Source: Stercorarius parasiticus (lineage: Eukaryota; Chordata; Aves; Charadriiformes; Stercorariidae). From it: a stretch of 64,000 nt of DNA. Location of the stretch: assembly GCA_013396915.1 (NCBI GenBank), contig VWZL01001304.1, forward strand, positions 1,183,393-1,247,392, given 5' to 3'. Shown here in pieces: positions 24,560-37,338 of this stretch (positions are counted from its first letter, which is position 1; each line of letters begins with the position of its first letter). The notes under the pieces are model-generated. The model had not been told where the DNA came from, ran no database searches, and saw nothing but the letters and a program-made list of their open reading frames with translations. A program made the translations under genes and the position numbers.

Positions 24560-27500
24560 GCAGTATATAGAAGTTTTTATTGCAAGAGATACTTGAATAA
24601 AGGTTTGGAAGCATGGTCATGACTAATGAACAAGCAGGACAGGGGGAGAAGGGGTAAAGGGGAGAAAGGTGCTAATATGCCAGTGGCCCTTTCTTGCCTG
24701 TGGTGAGAGACCATCAGTTTGTTTGTGATGCTCGTAGGGCATACCACCTTACAGCCCACGGTATTCTAAGCCCACTATTCTAAGCATCCTAAGCACAAAC
24801 TAAATCATACTATCAAGTGAGTCAGTAGATCCTCCTGAAACAGAGTAGGCATTCAAAAGCTATCTATATTGTGTAGCTAGTATTTCTGTATTCAGGTAGG
24901 AGAAGTTCCGATGTTATTTTGCAGAAGTTTGGAAAACCAGCCACAATTATGTGTGAAAAGTTATTGCACTTCTTCAATTTGCACTTCAGCCTAAGCCAAA
25001 AGATGATTGTAACCTCAGCAATTTAGCTAAGTAAGGGGGGAACAGAATGGATGACTAGATGCTATGGATACTTGCATCCTATTTCTGCGTGTGGCCTTCA
25101 GCAAGCTGATGGGGCAGACCTCTAAGCCTAGAGGAAAGAAGAGACAGAGGGTGGTTCAAGCTGCTGTAAGCAGGCCTAAACATCTTTTTCACAGGAGACA
25201 AAAGGAGAGAATTGGAAGTGGAGAGGGACAAACTCTTCCGTGACAGGAAGTTGGAAGGTTTTCTTCATCTGATCCCCATTCTTTAGGAAAAGGAGATACC
25301 ACCTTCCTTTCTCTTCTGCATCACCCCGACCTCAACATGCATATTCATGTATAGATTTGGAAGAAGGAGCAGTCTCTAGACACAAAGGTGCCCCCAAGAG
25401 TAAGGGGGAGATCATGAATCTGAGCTTTGGCACCCAAAGCAATTTCTGAACAATAAAATGCACTGACCTTGCTGGTTTTTCTCAGCTGCACAGAACATAG
25501 AGCAGTACCAGGCAACAGCAATCGTGTGCCTTGGCTTAGACTTACCATGCAATCCTGCTTAGTGTTTTGCATTTGCTGGGGCTGAGAATGCATATTTATC
25601 CAGTTACTGTAAGCCCTCCTAATGTCCAGCCAGTTACAAAATCAGCTGTGTGGATTATAAGTCTGAGCCTTAGACATAGCTCCTCCTTTTAAGCTGTTCT
25701 TTTACAAGCAACCTCATCATTTGAAGTTACCTTTTGTATTGTTTCATGTATGTGCTGAAAAGAATGGTTTGATCTGAACTGTAATCTTTAATCTCCATTA
25801 TACTCAGTAAAGCTACAATAATTATAGCTTTGGATAATACAGATTCTTAGTTGCTGATCCTTTCAAATAAAAGTATTTAAAAATGAACACGGAACTGATC
25901 TAATCACAGAAGTCGCAGCATGGCTCATGGATTCCAAGAGCATAAATAATGTTGGGTAATAAATTTGCAAGTTATTTAGCCCTGCTTCAAAGTGTAAGAC
26001 TCCATCCGTACATTTCTGCTCCAGGGGCAGGTTGTCTGATAACTTCTATGGAAGCTTTGCCTCTCCCTCTGTATTTCAGATCTGCGTGGCACAACAACTT
26101 CATAATCTGGCTCCTGTATGTGTGAAAGAACTTCTCTGTTATGCCAAAAGCAGTAAATAGTTCACAAATTTAGGCTCTGAGATAGAATGTTATTTTACCG
26201 TGTTCCATCAACAGAGTGTTTATTTGCTTGTTTAATCTGCTGTGATTGTTTATACTGCACAATGTCTAAATGTCCGTAATGGTTGGGACTCTTTTAGCTC
26301 ACTGTGCTGTCCCAGACAGAAGGACTATGTCAAGAAAGAGGTTGGATACAATTGCTTCTCCGTGACACAGAAACTCCTCAGCTTCTGCGGTCAGCAGGTT
26401 GGGAGATGCTGGAACCAGAAATTCAGACAGAACCATTGAGTCCAGCAGTAATTATTAAATGTATCTCCTTTGAGTTTGACTAATTTTTCTCAAACCACAT
26501 TAACACTTGCCCCCTATAAGTCTCTGTGGCAGCAAGCTCTAAAATTTAATTTTGCACTGAATGAAAATATACTTCTTTTTGTATGCTTTAAACTTGCAGC
26601 CTGATCATTTAGTTGGAGGACTCCCAGTTTCTGTGTCCGTAAGAAAAATAAAAAGGGTAATCATTCACTTGTTCACAATCATAGATCTTGTTCTAGCTGT
26701 CTCATTCAAAACTGAAGGGTCCTGACCCTTTTAGTTTCGTTTGTATGAAATCCACCCATAGCTCTGCCTGTCTTTTTTCACTTTTCCTTGTACCCTTTGA
26801 AATTATACTTTTTGGAGATGCAATGATCAGAACTGCAACCATGAATTCATCCATTGAAAAAGAGAAGTTTTTTATACAACACTTCTTAGGAAAATACATT
26901 TCCTACTTAATTCCTGATCCACCTATGAAACCTGTGAAGACACAAACATCACAAAGTTCCCTGCAGGACTGCAACAGCATATTTTACGGGTATTTTCATC
27001 TCCACCTTTCTGCAAATCCCTTATGCATCTAGGATAATTAGAACAGCCTGGAAATTTGGTGGTGTAGTGTGGCCTCTTAAAGCATTTGGGTCATTCAAAC
27101 TCTTTCTAGACTTAGTTGAACTTAAGGAGCTCTAAAATCTTCAACTAAGGATTTCGAACTAAACCACACCCAATACAGGAATAACTAAAATGAACATATG
27201 ATTTTCAGGAAATTAAAGCTAGAAAGTATTTTCTGTTGAACCATAAATACTATAAATTACTAATTTTATTATGTATTACAGGACTATTTGTTTTCAAACA
27301 CTTCTTTTGTTCACACTTTGTTCACTTTCTTTGTGAACTTCTGTGTTTACTGAAATGACAATACAGGAAAAAGAAACAGAAAATGAAGAAAACAAAGAGA
27401 GATCATGGACGACAGTACAGCAATTAAAAAACAGTCAGTGAAAACACAAATATCATGGCAAGTACGCTGAAAAACACCTAAGTAACAAAACTAGGACAAA

Positions 27501-28743
27501 AAAAAAAAAGGATAAAAATAACTAGAAACTTGAACGAACAGACCACATAGATGTTGGGTAACTGTCTCAGTATTGGTTGGTTGCTTTGTGAATATTTTCT
27601 CCAATATAAAGTTTTTCCTGTGACTTTTTGTTTGCTTTCCACAAAAGTTAAGTTGCATTTTTTTTTTCCCTTGGGAGAATTGAATTGGAACCTTTCATTT
27701 AGGCAATCAGCTGGAAACTATGGGGAGGGTACCCAGAGGTATGAAAACGATAGCTGCAGAAAACCTCATGACAAACAGAGAAAGAAAGCGCTAACTGCAA
27801 AGTAAATCAAATGGCCATGTTATCCTAAGTATAACAGAAAAAAGTGGAACAGAAGGATGTTAATCTTCCAAAATAGTACATAGTAACTTAATCGGGTAAT
27901 CTCTGCTTTCCTATGGTGTCAAGTGCTATTCTCTATCATCACTAAAACTCAGAATTCTCTTTGGAGAGGTGTGTTAGCCATGGAAACTAGATGATAACCA
28001 AGATAGCGAGAACATTTACATTCCTATGTAGAAGGTATTATGAATGAAAAGACCCTCTGTTCCTACCACAAAACATATTTTCCAGATTGCCTGTATCTGA
28101 TTGCAGGTGCACTTGGTGCCATGTCACTAATCCTCAATTTAAATATAATTTCATACCCATTCTTTGGTCTGTTTGATTCTCTCCAAAACTTTTCTGAAAT
28201 GCAGACCCTCTTTCCCTTGTATCCTTTCATTTTTTCATCTTCTTCACAGTTTGTATTTAAATGCTTGCGATGTCATTCTAACAAAAGATCTTGGGGAAAA
28301 AAAGTAGACGCTTACTCAGAAAATGTTCAGATTCAAGAATTTCTCTAAGACACTGTTCTTGCTTTAGGTTTTTTTTTACCTTTATTCCTAAATAAATTTA
28401 TATCTAAGACCTTACTGTTGTTAGTTATATTTGAGAACACAAAAAATAATTTCATAACCACAGCTCATAAGAATTTAATATTTCTTACTGCTTTTACCAC
28501 GGGAACTTGGAAAAACTCATCTTACGAGGTTTTCCCTTGCGAAAAACTCTCTGAGCAAAAATACACAATTACAGCATCTAATCAGTTTTTGGCAGACTGA
28601 TTTCCACAGCAGTTTTTGGTTGTTCTTATTAAGCTTATGGAGTTCCATGAACTTCATTTTTGTCATTGTGTTTTAGATCGAGATAAATTACCAGCTTTGA
28701 GAAGTAGATGAAAAGATGTATGTTTTTGCAAGTTGTAGACATT

Positions 28744-28755
28744 TGTGTGTGTGTA
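28744..28755. repeat. (TG)6 microsatellite
   Basis: Six TG units in intergenic DNA. Confidence 0.85.
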
Positions 28756-31700
28756 TAAATACCTATCATGGAAGCACCAGATGCTGAAGGTAGGACAGCC
28801 ACAAATTCTTGATGTAGGGTTTATTTTCATTTTTCATTAATACAGGCCATACGACAATCCTAGGGTTCTCTTCTGTGACTGGGACTTTTAGGCGCTATTG
28901 CAATACCAGTAATAAATAATGGGTATAGATGGCTATCCTACAACCTCCTCAGAGTTGTGTAGAATACTTGTCATTTGTTTTCTCACTGTAGTGAGCCTTG
29001 GAGACCCTCAGATAGCAGTGCCATCCTAGATTAGGTCTCAGGTTGCTGTAGGTTATGCCAAATGCTATTTTAGCCTTTTTTAACCTTATTTCTTGTGACT
29101 GATGGCCTGGACACTGGAAAGGAGGTCTTGTGGCATGAGGTAGCACATCACCATTAATCTATAAGCAGTCAGACATACTTAGAAATGTACTGCAAGGAAA
29201 GTTACCTACAGAAGTAAGGAGTTTTAGCTAACTCTAACACAGGTAAGCTAAAATTCAAAATCTATTTTAAATCTAAACCGAAATATGATTTTAAAATCCC
29301 CAAACAACTTCCAGTTTGGTATACTTATAGTGTCTGGAACATTCACTGGAATTTGTAACTATTTACAGAATTTCAAAGACTGGGTGTTCATTGTATCAAG
29401 TATAATATATACGTACATATATAGTATCCCTTCCTCACAGAATGTCTCACTTCCCCAAGGAGTAACTGCAATACTGTTATAATCTTCAGTCTTTTTGCCA
29501 AACGTTCTTTCACTGTCAGTTCTTGAAACTCAGAGATGTTGGCACATGCTTGTCACTTTTTCTAAGAAATCAGCTGCATTTTTTCACATGCTAACTATTT
29601 GGCAACACTTGGGAAGATGTTCATGGCCATGACTGAGCAAACAGATAGTATAAAAGGCCACTATTTCTCTTTTAAAATATAGCTAATTTAAATTATGACC
29701 AAATAGTCTTGCTGTTTTTCTCTTGGGGAGCAAGAGAGGTGAAGACTTTGGTAGATTTTGCTTCCTTTTTTTCTACACGGAGAATGTTTTCTGAGGTTTG
29801 GGAAAAGTTCAACCTAGGAAAGACACTTTACACAAAATTTTTTAAAAATTTTAATAAATTAATGGTTACTTAAATTCTAAGCAAATACAAGAAGATTTTT
29901 TAGTGGGAAGTATAAGCAACAACAATTTTGGTCAGCATCATCATCTCTACGCAACTGTCAGTACATGAGCCTCTGTGTAAATGAGACTGTGTTCACAAAA
30001 ATACATTTATTCACTTTTAGCACTTTAGCATTCCCTTTTCGCATAGCATCATCAGAAAAGTAGCAAGATGACACTACAGTATTTAGGTTAACAGTGAACC
30101 AGAGTTTTTATGAGGACAGTAGCATTGCTTCATCTCTTAAGAAGGTTCAAACTATTTAAACACTATCTCACAAACTAAATAAAGCTGGTATTGAACTGAA
30201 CAAAGCAGTGGAATTGCACCAACTGTAACCTTTGCTAAAGCTATCTGTGACTTGTGCAATTTCTAAATGAGACCGCGAGAGAAAGCTTAATCAGAAAACA
30301 TCTGTCTTCAAGACGTAAGACTACTCTTTCTGAAGTCTGTTTAACAAATTCTGATTGCTTTTTCCCTAATTGCAGTAGAAAGAGTGGGACCAGATTGTTT
30401 CTATTTATATATGCAAAGGAATTGTGTCTCTGAGGATAAGATTTTAGCCATGAAAAACAAAGCAAAGCAAAAGCCCTCAAGCCTTCCACAAAATCTTCTA
30501 TTAATTTATTTCACCACTGAAGTGATTACCAGCCAAACTGCACGATTTAGTTTTGTACTCTGATTTTTAAGACTTGAATGACATCTTTAAAAGTGAGGTT
30601 AGGGAAGGAGTCCAAGAGTGTAAGTTTAGCCTGCAGTCTGCTCTTAGGATTTCTTAGTCACACTCCTTTTTCAGAAACGTTTTAAGGAACAGCTATTCCT
30701 CCAAATGTAGCAAATAGAGGTTTCAGACTAATTCTGATGTCAGTAATTCAGGCCATTTAAATTCTGACTTCTGTAAAAATAGTATTTGATGTTAGTTAGT
30801 GGTGGTTATGTCTCCTTTTGCATCTATTTTTCACCTGTATTTCACAGTGAAATAAGTCCCATGATACCCAAATAGTAAACCTACTCTTTTATCAGTTTCT
30901 CTTCATACTGCACTTTTATAGCAACAAAAATATTTTTTACTGACACATTATCCTTGCTACATAGATTTCAAACAACTATGCATGCACCATTTTAGAGGAA
31001 TCTGTACATGATCGAATGCAAGATACTGTCTTTTCCACATCAGATGCTTACAATGTTATGGCATAGTAAATAGACACAGAAAAATTTACAGATTGCCTAA
31101 TCTCAAAATGATAATCCTTATTAAATTCACTCTTTTTAAGATACATGACAGCACAATGAGTGTTTTGCCACAGTAATGATTGATTATTTGTGATTCTGTA
31201 TATCTTATGTACCTCTGATAACATGGAGAATAATCACACAGCATAGTTAACTGAGGCTCCTTATGCCAACAGTGGAGTCTGTAAAATGTAGGTGAGGTGC
31301 TTCTTTCTCTCAGTTAATTATGTAAGAAAGCCTAAAGTTATGTGAAGGGATTATCCCCTCTCTCTGATTGCACAGGTCTCTCTTTACTCTCTTTAACTAA
31401 TATCAATACAGGACTGCACAAGAACACGTGTTTTGTGCCTCTGATCTGTGCTACGGGGGAAAAGGTGAGAGGCATACTCAGCCACAGTTCGCTGATGTGT
31501 AATGATGATAATGGCTTATTTTATCATATGATACTCTGAAATGTCAATCCCTTGCTCTGCTCCAACTGATTTTGCTAAAAGACTCAAAGACCCATCTGTA
31601 AATCCAAAGGTGACAATTAATTATTTTATTTACTGTGTCTCCCTTTATTTGTCCCTTTGGCTTCGATGAACTGGCCTTCTGCTAGCAGAAAATTCTTGAC

Positions 31701-32805
31701 AGGTTCTTAAATAGGAATATTTTAACTTCCTTTTTTGAGTTATAAACTTAGTCCCCCCTAATACATGCTCTAGTTTGTTTCATAAAATATTAATATGGCA
31801 TGTAATAGTTTATTATATATTCCTCTTGACTTCATTAAACTGGGTGTTACAATTTGGCTGAGGAGTTTTGTATCTTTTATGGTTATTAGTAGAATGGATA
31901 TATAATGGCTATTATATGATTTTAATGGAAGTAGCTTTCCAACACTTAACATTAAAATTTGACAAAAGCAATCCTCCCCTCCAAAATATTTTTTCCTCAT
32001 TTTTCTTTTAACTGTTACTGAGAGAAATGACTCTATTTTGGGTTATCTATCTGCAGTGTTAAAACAATATGAAATCCTAGGGTGAGCCTCTTTATGAAAA
32101 CTAACAGCTTTCCTCCCACTTCTGTATGTTGCATGGGTTAGCTCTAGAACAGACACTGCTTGTGATCTATGGATTCAGGATTAGCATTAGAAAAAGGTGC
32201 CTTTCATTCCATGGAGGGAAGCTTTCCAAAAGTAGTAATTGAGGCTTTTTATAAAAAAAAAATGGCATCTGGATCTACTTCAAACCAAAATAAGCAGTAT
32301 CAGCTAGAAAACTTAAATATCAGTGAAATATGAACCTAGTTGTTACCTATTAACTTAATTGAAAATAAAAGAGTATGATTTTGCAAAATATCACAGCCTG
32401 GGAAACATATGGGAGGAATGCTGGAAGCAAAGAATACAAGGCCTTGCCTAATGTTTCATTTTTTTCATTCTGCCTGTGAAAGAAAATAGACTCACAGTCT
32501 GTCTTGTTGGATAATACTCTTTTATAGTAGCAACTATAACGCACTTACAAACTTATTTGTGAATGTAGAATTCAGAGACTGCAGTTATTAAAAATAAGTT
32601 TCAGGTCCAAAGTTGTACTACCAGAAAAATCTCAAACATTCTCAAAATACTTCCAATTTGACATTTGATTTAATAATGGGATTATAACTGATGTAATGAG
32701 GTTAGGTAACATGACCCAAACTTAAGCACATTACTGTAGCTCTCTGAAGGACACTAACTTTCCTTGCTAAATTACAGTCTAGATCACCCTTGACACAACT
32801 TGATT

Positions 32806-32870
32806 TAATCTTTAATCATAATTAATCTTTATCTTAATCTTTAAAAATCTTAATCTTTAAAAATCTTACA
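32806..32870. repeat. Short tandem repeat, 16-base unit
   Basis: CTTAATCTTTAAAAAT occurs twice head to tail (32833-32848, 32849-32864). Degenerate TTAATCTTTA copies lie upstream. Confidence 0.85.
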
Positions 32871-33236
32871 CAGACTGTGCATTTTCTTGGAATTGTCAGG
32901 CCTATTCTCGTGCTTCTTAGCCTGAGCTTTTTAACTCAAGGCATTTTAACTCCTTGTTGACCTTGCAAGAAGGATTACGTATCAATTACTGCACAGGATC
33001 CCGAAAGGCTGTTGCCCTATATAACAAAGTATTATTAATAAAAATCCATCTGTTTGTTAAATCCAAGTCAATGAAAAACCATAAGTACTTATGAACAATA
33101 CCAACAAAGTAACTGCTACCTGTAGGATTAATAATGAAACCATGTTACACTCGTTTATCTATTTTTATTACTATCATTTAGGAAAACAGAAAAGGCAAGG
33201 AAGAAAACTAAAGCAGTGATGGCAAAAGATTTAAGA

Positions 33237-33343
33237 AGCCAAGCCACAGGGAAGATTTTATGGAATTCCCTGTGGTGAGGAGAAAGCTGATCGTGTACTT
33301 TTGCCTGTGGCTTGGGGAACCAAGGGGCATTTGTGGCTTGGCT
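33237..33343. repeat. Nested, competing inverted repeats
   Basis: AGCCAAGCCACA (33237-33248) pairs exactly with TGTGGCTTGGCT (33332-33343). The overlapping CCACAGGGAA (33244-33253) pairs exactly with TTCCCTGTGG (33266-33275), and CCTGTGGCTT at about 33304-33313 can also pair with 33241-33250. The left arm therefore has three possible partners. The area is somewhat more GC-rich than its surroundings. Confidence 0.8.
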
Positions 33344-36300
33344 GCAGTTCACTGGGAATAGGTGTTGTGAGTGGGAGAGAATTCTTGCAGAAAGATCGCG
33401 AAAGAATTGTGCTGCTTGATGGGCTATTAATTACAGCCAATTACCACAGGGCAGTTGGGCTGCCTTAGCTGAAAGTGAAGACAAACTGACAGGCAGCAAC
33501 CAAGGAGCAAGTAAACATGACTGTATTGGAATAAAGGTAGGATGTAGGGAAGACACAATGATGTCAGTGTTAATGATTAAACTTGCAGAAACAAAGAAGA
33601 CAATGCAAAAGTTGCAAGATTTATACGGCACTTTAGTACTTTATTGTTGATAAAAGCCTGTCTAAGCAGATAAATGACAAGAAGAGTTGTGACAGAGTCA
33701 CGCCATCTGCCTGAACAATACAGAATATGGAGGCAGACAGGTAAAACTTGGCAACGTGTACAGGAGTATTAATTGGAGGAAAGACAGACTCAAGATAGAT
33801 CATTACACAGAAGAGAAAAAAGCATCTAGTTAAACAAAAGTTTACTGGAATAGTTCACTCACCTGATTCAAAGACTGGCTATGAGAAATAAGAAACAACA
33901 TAAAAATGCAGCAGTAAATGACCTGAGAAACAAATGTGAGATTTTAAATTAGTATTGCAGACTGTAAAACTGGATGTTATATGGACAGCACATTAATATA
34001 GGTATTGTTTTAACCCCAACTCTAACAGATGATTTAAGTAGAATACCACCTTCTGCCTCCTTGGACAGTGGAACCTCTGACACAGCTTCAGTGATGCTTG
34101 TGTCAGGCTCAGGTTCTACACTCAGTGACTACAGTAGTTTAAGATACTTTTGCTTCCCTCAAGGTCTTCTGGTATTCCTTCCTGCTGTTGTCTCACAGCA
34201 CTCTATGTCCACAATTATAAAGCTACAAAGGTTTGGGGTGTCACTCTTTCAAATGGATTCCAGAAGTGTCCCAGATGAAAAATCATAAAACCTCTCCTTC
34301 TTGCCCTATCCAAAAAAGTGCTCTTACTTCAGTGTCCCGATTTTGTTAACAGAACATTGCCATGCACAGTTGTGCCAATGCAACATAGGAAGCATGTTAG
34401 TTTAGTTTCATGTATGTACTTCCTATGCCAGCACTTGTTGGACTTGATGAAATATATGACATTTTGGAAAAACTAACAGATGTGTTGATAACTACAGCTT
34501 TGGAGACGTTGATGGTTTTGCAGTTGTTGCTCTGGTGAGATCGTGTTTGATATCATGTTCGCTGATCCATAGAAAATTTGCTTTTGGACGGTTAAACTGA
34601 AAACAGGAATGAGGACGGAGTTTTTTTGAACTGTCGTCTTCTTCCAGAGTAGCTACAATCGTTTAAGAACTTTCCTGCATAAATTCCACGGCAGGATGAA
34701 ATACAGCAAAGAGCAATGTATACTCAATGAAATAAGTAAATTGCAATATTGTGACTTATTCGGAGAAGTGATCTACTTATTGTGCAGTAATCTTTCTAAG
34801 GAAGAAAGTAATATTTAAAGAAGATGGAGGATGTTTCAAGTATTATTTTCAGAGCAGATACCTGGGCCTACTTGTCTACCACAACTGCATGTGAGTCATG
34901 CTGCTGTTCCTGCAGCATCCTGCTGCTGGAGATTCAGTTAAACATGACACATCCATCTTCTGAAATTCCATTTTGATATTCTTCCACAAATATCTCTATA
35001 TATTTAAGATATTACTCCGCAGGTTTTCTCACGCTCATCACAGTAGCATTTAAAGTCTTATAACAGGGCACCTAACAGTCTACGCAACTAAACTAAAATT
35101 AATATTGTTGAGCTGAACACATGGCACTTGCTTTTAGTTATGCAGAGATAGTGATATGTACAGCACCACTTAGTCTTCCTCCACATAAAAGTTGTGTGGA
35201 GGAACAGACAAAAGGCCAGTCTTAAGATTTCATGTACCATGGATCTCACTATTGTCTCTGACAAGATTCTGCAAGTTTTCACTGTATTGATCTTCTAATG
35301 TCCTCCTCTATGTTTACAGCACAGAAAAAAATCTTCTAAAACAATATAAAAAAATACTAATAAAAGTGGAATACCAGAGGAGTATGTGTCAATTAATACA
35401 CAGTTATTACAGTTAATACAATAAATCAACAGCTTTAATACATAAAAATAAAGCAGTAATAATGCTACATCACATATATAATAAATTTTACTTTAATGTA
35501 AGATAGTAACAAGACTTAAAGATACAGTATATTTTTGCTTCATAAACTTGAGTTCATGTCCATAGGGACCCTCTATATTACAGTCAGCTGAAGCTTCAAA
35601 TTTAAGCCATATATGTATACAGTGGTTCAATGTTGTGTTTTTATAGCTAGTTTTACACACTACTCAATAAAATAAATGACATATATCAAGATACATAGCC
35701 ACTACTGGCAAATCAGAAACAATTTGATGACAAAATGCATCACTCAGTCTATCCATTTATCTGATATCCATTGCAATAACATCCATCAAAACATTACTGA
35801 CAAATCTCTGTTTCAGAGCTGAAGGCACAGAATTTCTCTCTCTCCTGTGGAAACCCTTACTGGGAAATTCTTATGTCTATGCTCTGCACTGAAGTGACAA
35901 CCAGGAAATTCCATGATGTGGCTATAGATCATTACTGTGTGTGCTGTATTCTACTGTACATAGAAACGTCCCTGTTCAACATCTAGCAAGACTGGAGGAT
36001 AGAGTAACCTCTTTTTGGCTATTTAAGCAAAAGTTCTTTTAAGTGAACCTGCAGTTTTGTTATTTACTATCACTCATTTGAATCACAATTTCACTGATGA
36101 ACCAATAATTTTGTATTTTGAGCTCTGATATTTACATGTCAACTGACTTAGGCTTTTTACATTTATGATACAAAAATACTGATATGGAAGCCTGCAGTAT
36201 TTGGAAACCATTTGCCCGTGACTGAAGTGAAGGAAGTGATAAGGTCATCCCCTCGGCCTAAAGGATAAACTCTACTTGACTGTGAGCTGTGGTGGGTAAA

Positions 36301-36465
36301 CAAAATAATTTGTCTCAGTTATTACTGAAACAAAATGAAGTTATCAATAATGCCTATTGCATAAAAACCATAGTGGAAGTATAGCGACTAGACAAAATTG
36401 TATTTGTAGAAGGGCATGTGAGCAATTCTGTACCTCCATGCTTTTTACCCTACGTCTGAACAAAC

Positions 36466-36839
36466 TCAACTCACGTTAACAATACAGACCTGGATTCTTA
36501 CGCAACTAGATCCTGCCGCCATCTCAGGTGCACTCAGGCACGTCCTGGCCAGCTGCCAGCCCCTTGGCACACATCTTCCCACTGGTGACAGCATTCTGCA
36601 GAGGTGTGGAGGGATCGCTGGCTTGGCCGGATCACCTAGCAACTTGGGGTAGTAGCCAAGGTTAGTTGCTAGTGCAAGAAAGAACAGCTGCTTGATGTGA
36701 AGCTTGTATTCCTGACTTTTAGAATACATTTTTTGTGCAATGGGCTTGAGAGCAAACTGCTAGTGGAAGTGTGTAGGTTATCACACATGAATTCAGCAAA
36801 CTTGAAACCTTAAGTGTAGCCAGGTCTTCAGGAAACGTT
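36466..36839. other. Moderately GC-rich patch just upstream of the CpG island
   Basis: The stretch from about 36485 to 36660 is clearly richer in G and C than the preceding kilobases. It contains CTGGCCAGCTGCCAGCC and GGCTTGGCCGGATCACC. I recognise no repeat family or coding potential. It could be an upstream regulatory element or an old mobile fragment. Confidence 0.35.
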
Positions 36840-36995
36840 TTCTAACCTGCCCTGTGGAGAGCTGTTGGCTCTGCCAGTCCTGACTCCCATTTCCAGCCGT
36901 TGCGCGCTGACAGCGGCTGAAGTGAGCGATATGCCCTTGCCCGCACTTGGCAGAGGGGCAGCACCGGCTGTGAAGTGGAAGATAGTGGGGGGGGN

Positions 36996-37060
36996 GACCG
37001 GAACGCCTGGAGAGAGGGTCGCCCAGGTTGTCTCCCCTCACGGCCCCAACGGCTCTTCCC
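36996..37060 (+). repeat. 65-base block, first copy of an exact duplication
   Basis: The block begins GACCGGAACGCCTGGAGAG and ends CGGCTCTTCCC. It is repeated without a mismatch at 37274-37338, 278 bases downstream. This copy starts directly after a single ambiguous base (n at 36995) and the second copy ends exactly at the gap. That arrangement points to a faulty contig join rather than a biological tandem repeat. Confidence 0.95.
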
Positions 37061-37273
37061 GCCCCGCCCTCACGTGACAGCGGCGGGGACCCCAGCAGAC
37101 CCTGGCACCCCCTCCCCGCTAATACAAACGCTCCTCCGCCCACCGGCCAATCGGGAGANCCGAGCTCCCGGGTGGCCCGGCGCTGCCGCCGCCCGTCGGA
37201 CGCGGCCCTTCCCCGCCACGTCCCGCAAAAGGCCGGGGTAGGAACAGGTATCCCCCGTCCGACGGCCGGGCAC

Positions 37274-37338
37274 GACCGGAACGCCTGGAGAGAGGGTCGC
37301 CCAGGTTGTCTCCCCTCACGGCCCCAACGGCTCTTCCC
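37274..37338 (+). repeat. 65-base block, second copy, abutting the gap
   Basis: Exact copy of 36996-37060; its last base is the last readable base before the N run. If the duplication is an artefact, promoter spacing in this stretch should not be trusted. Confidence 0.95.

Larger units (their letters stand above)
18602..36465. other. Intergenic, no gene seen
   Basis: About 18 kb of AT-rich DNA in which every open frame is short and has no recognisable motif. Structured items are an E-box direct repeat (18978-19022), a palindrome (24546-24559), a (TG)6 tract (28744-28755), a 16-base tandem repeat (about 32833-32864) and nested inverted repeats (33237-33343). In mammals the next gene upstream of B4GALT6 on the same side is TRAPPC8 (with a retrocopy, SLC25A52, between them in primates). 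I see no exon of it here. Confidence 0.6.

Noticed and set aside
28040..28348. 102-codon + strand frame with hydrophobic stretch
   Set aside because: The hydrophobicity follows from T-rich DNA; no family recognised and no gene context.
1..36465. Exons of TRAPPC8 or another upstream neighbour
   Set aside because: Looked for in the open frames and found none; neighbour identity is only expected from mammalian gene order.
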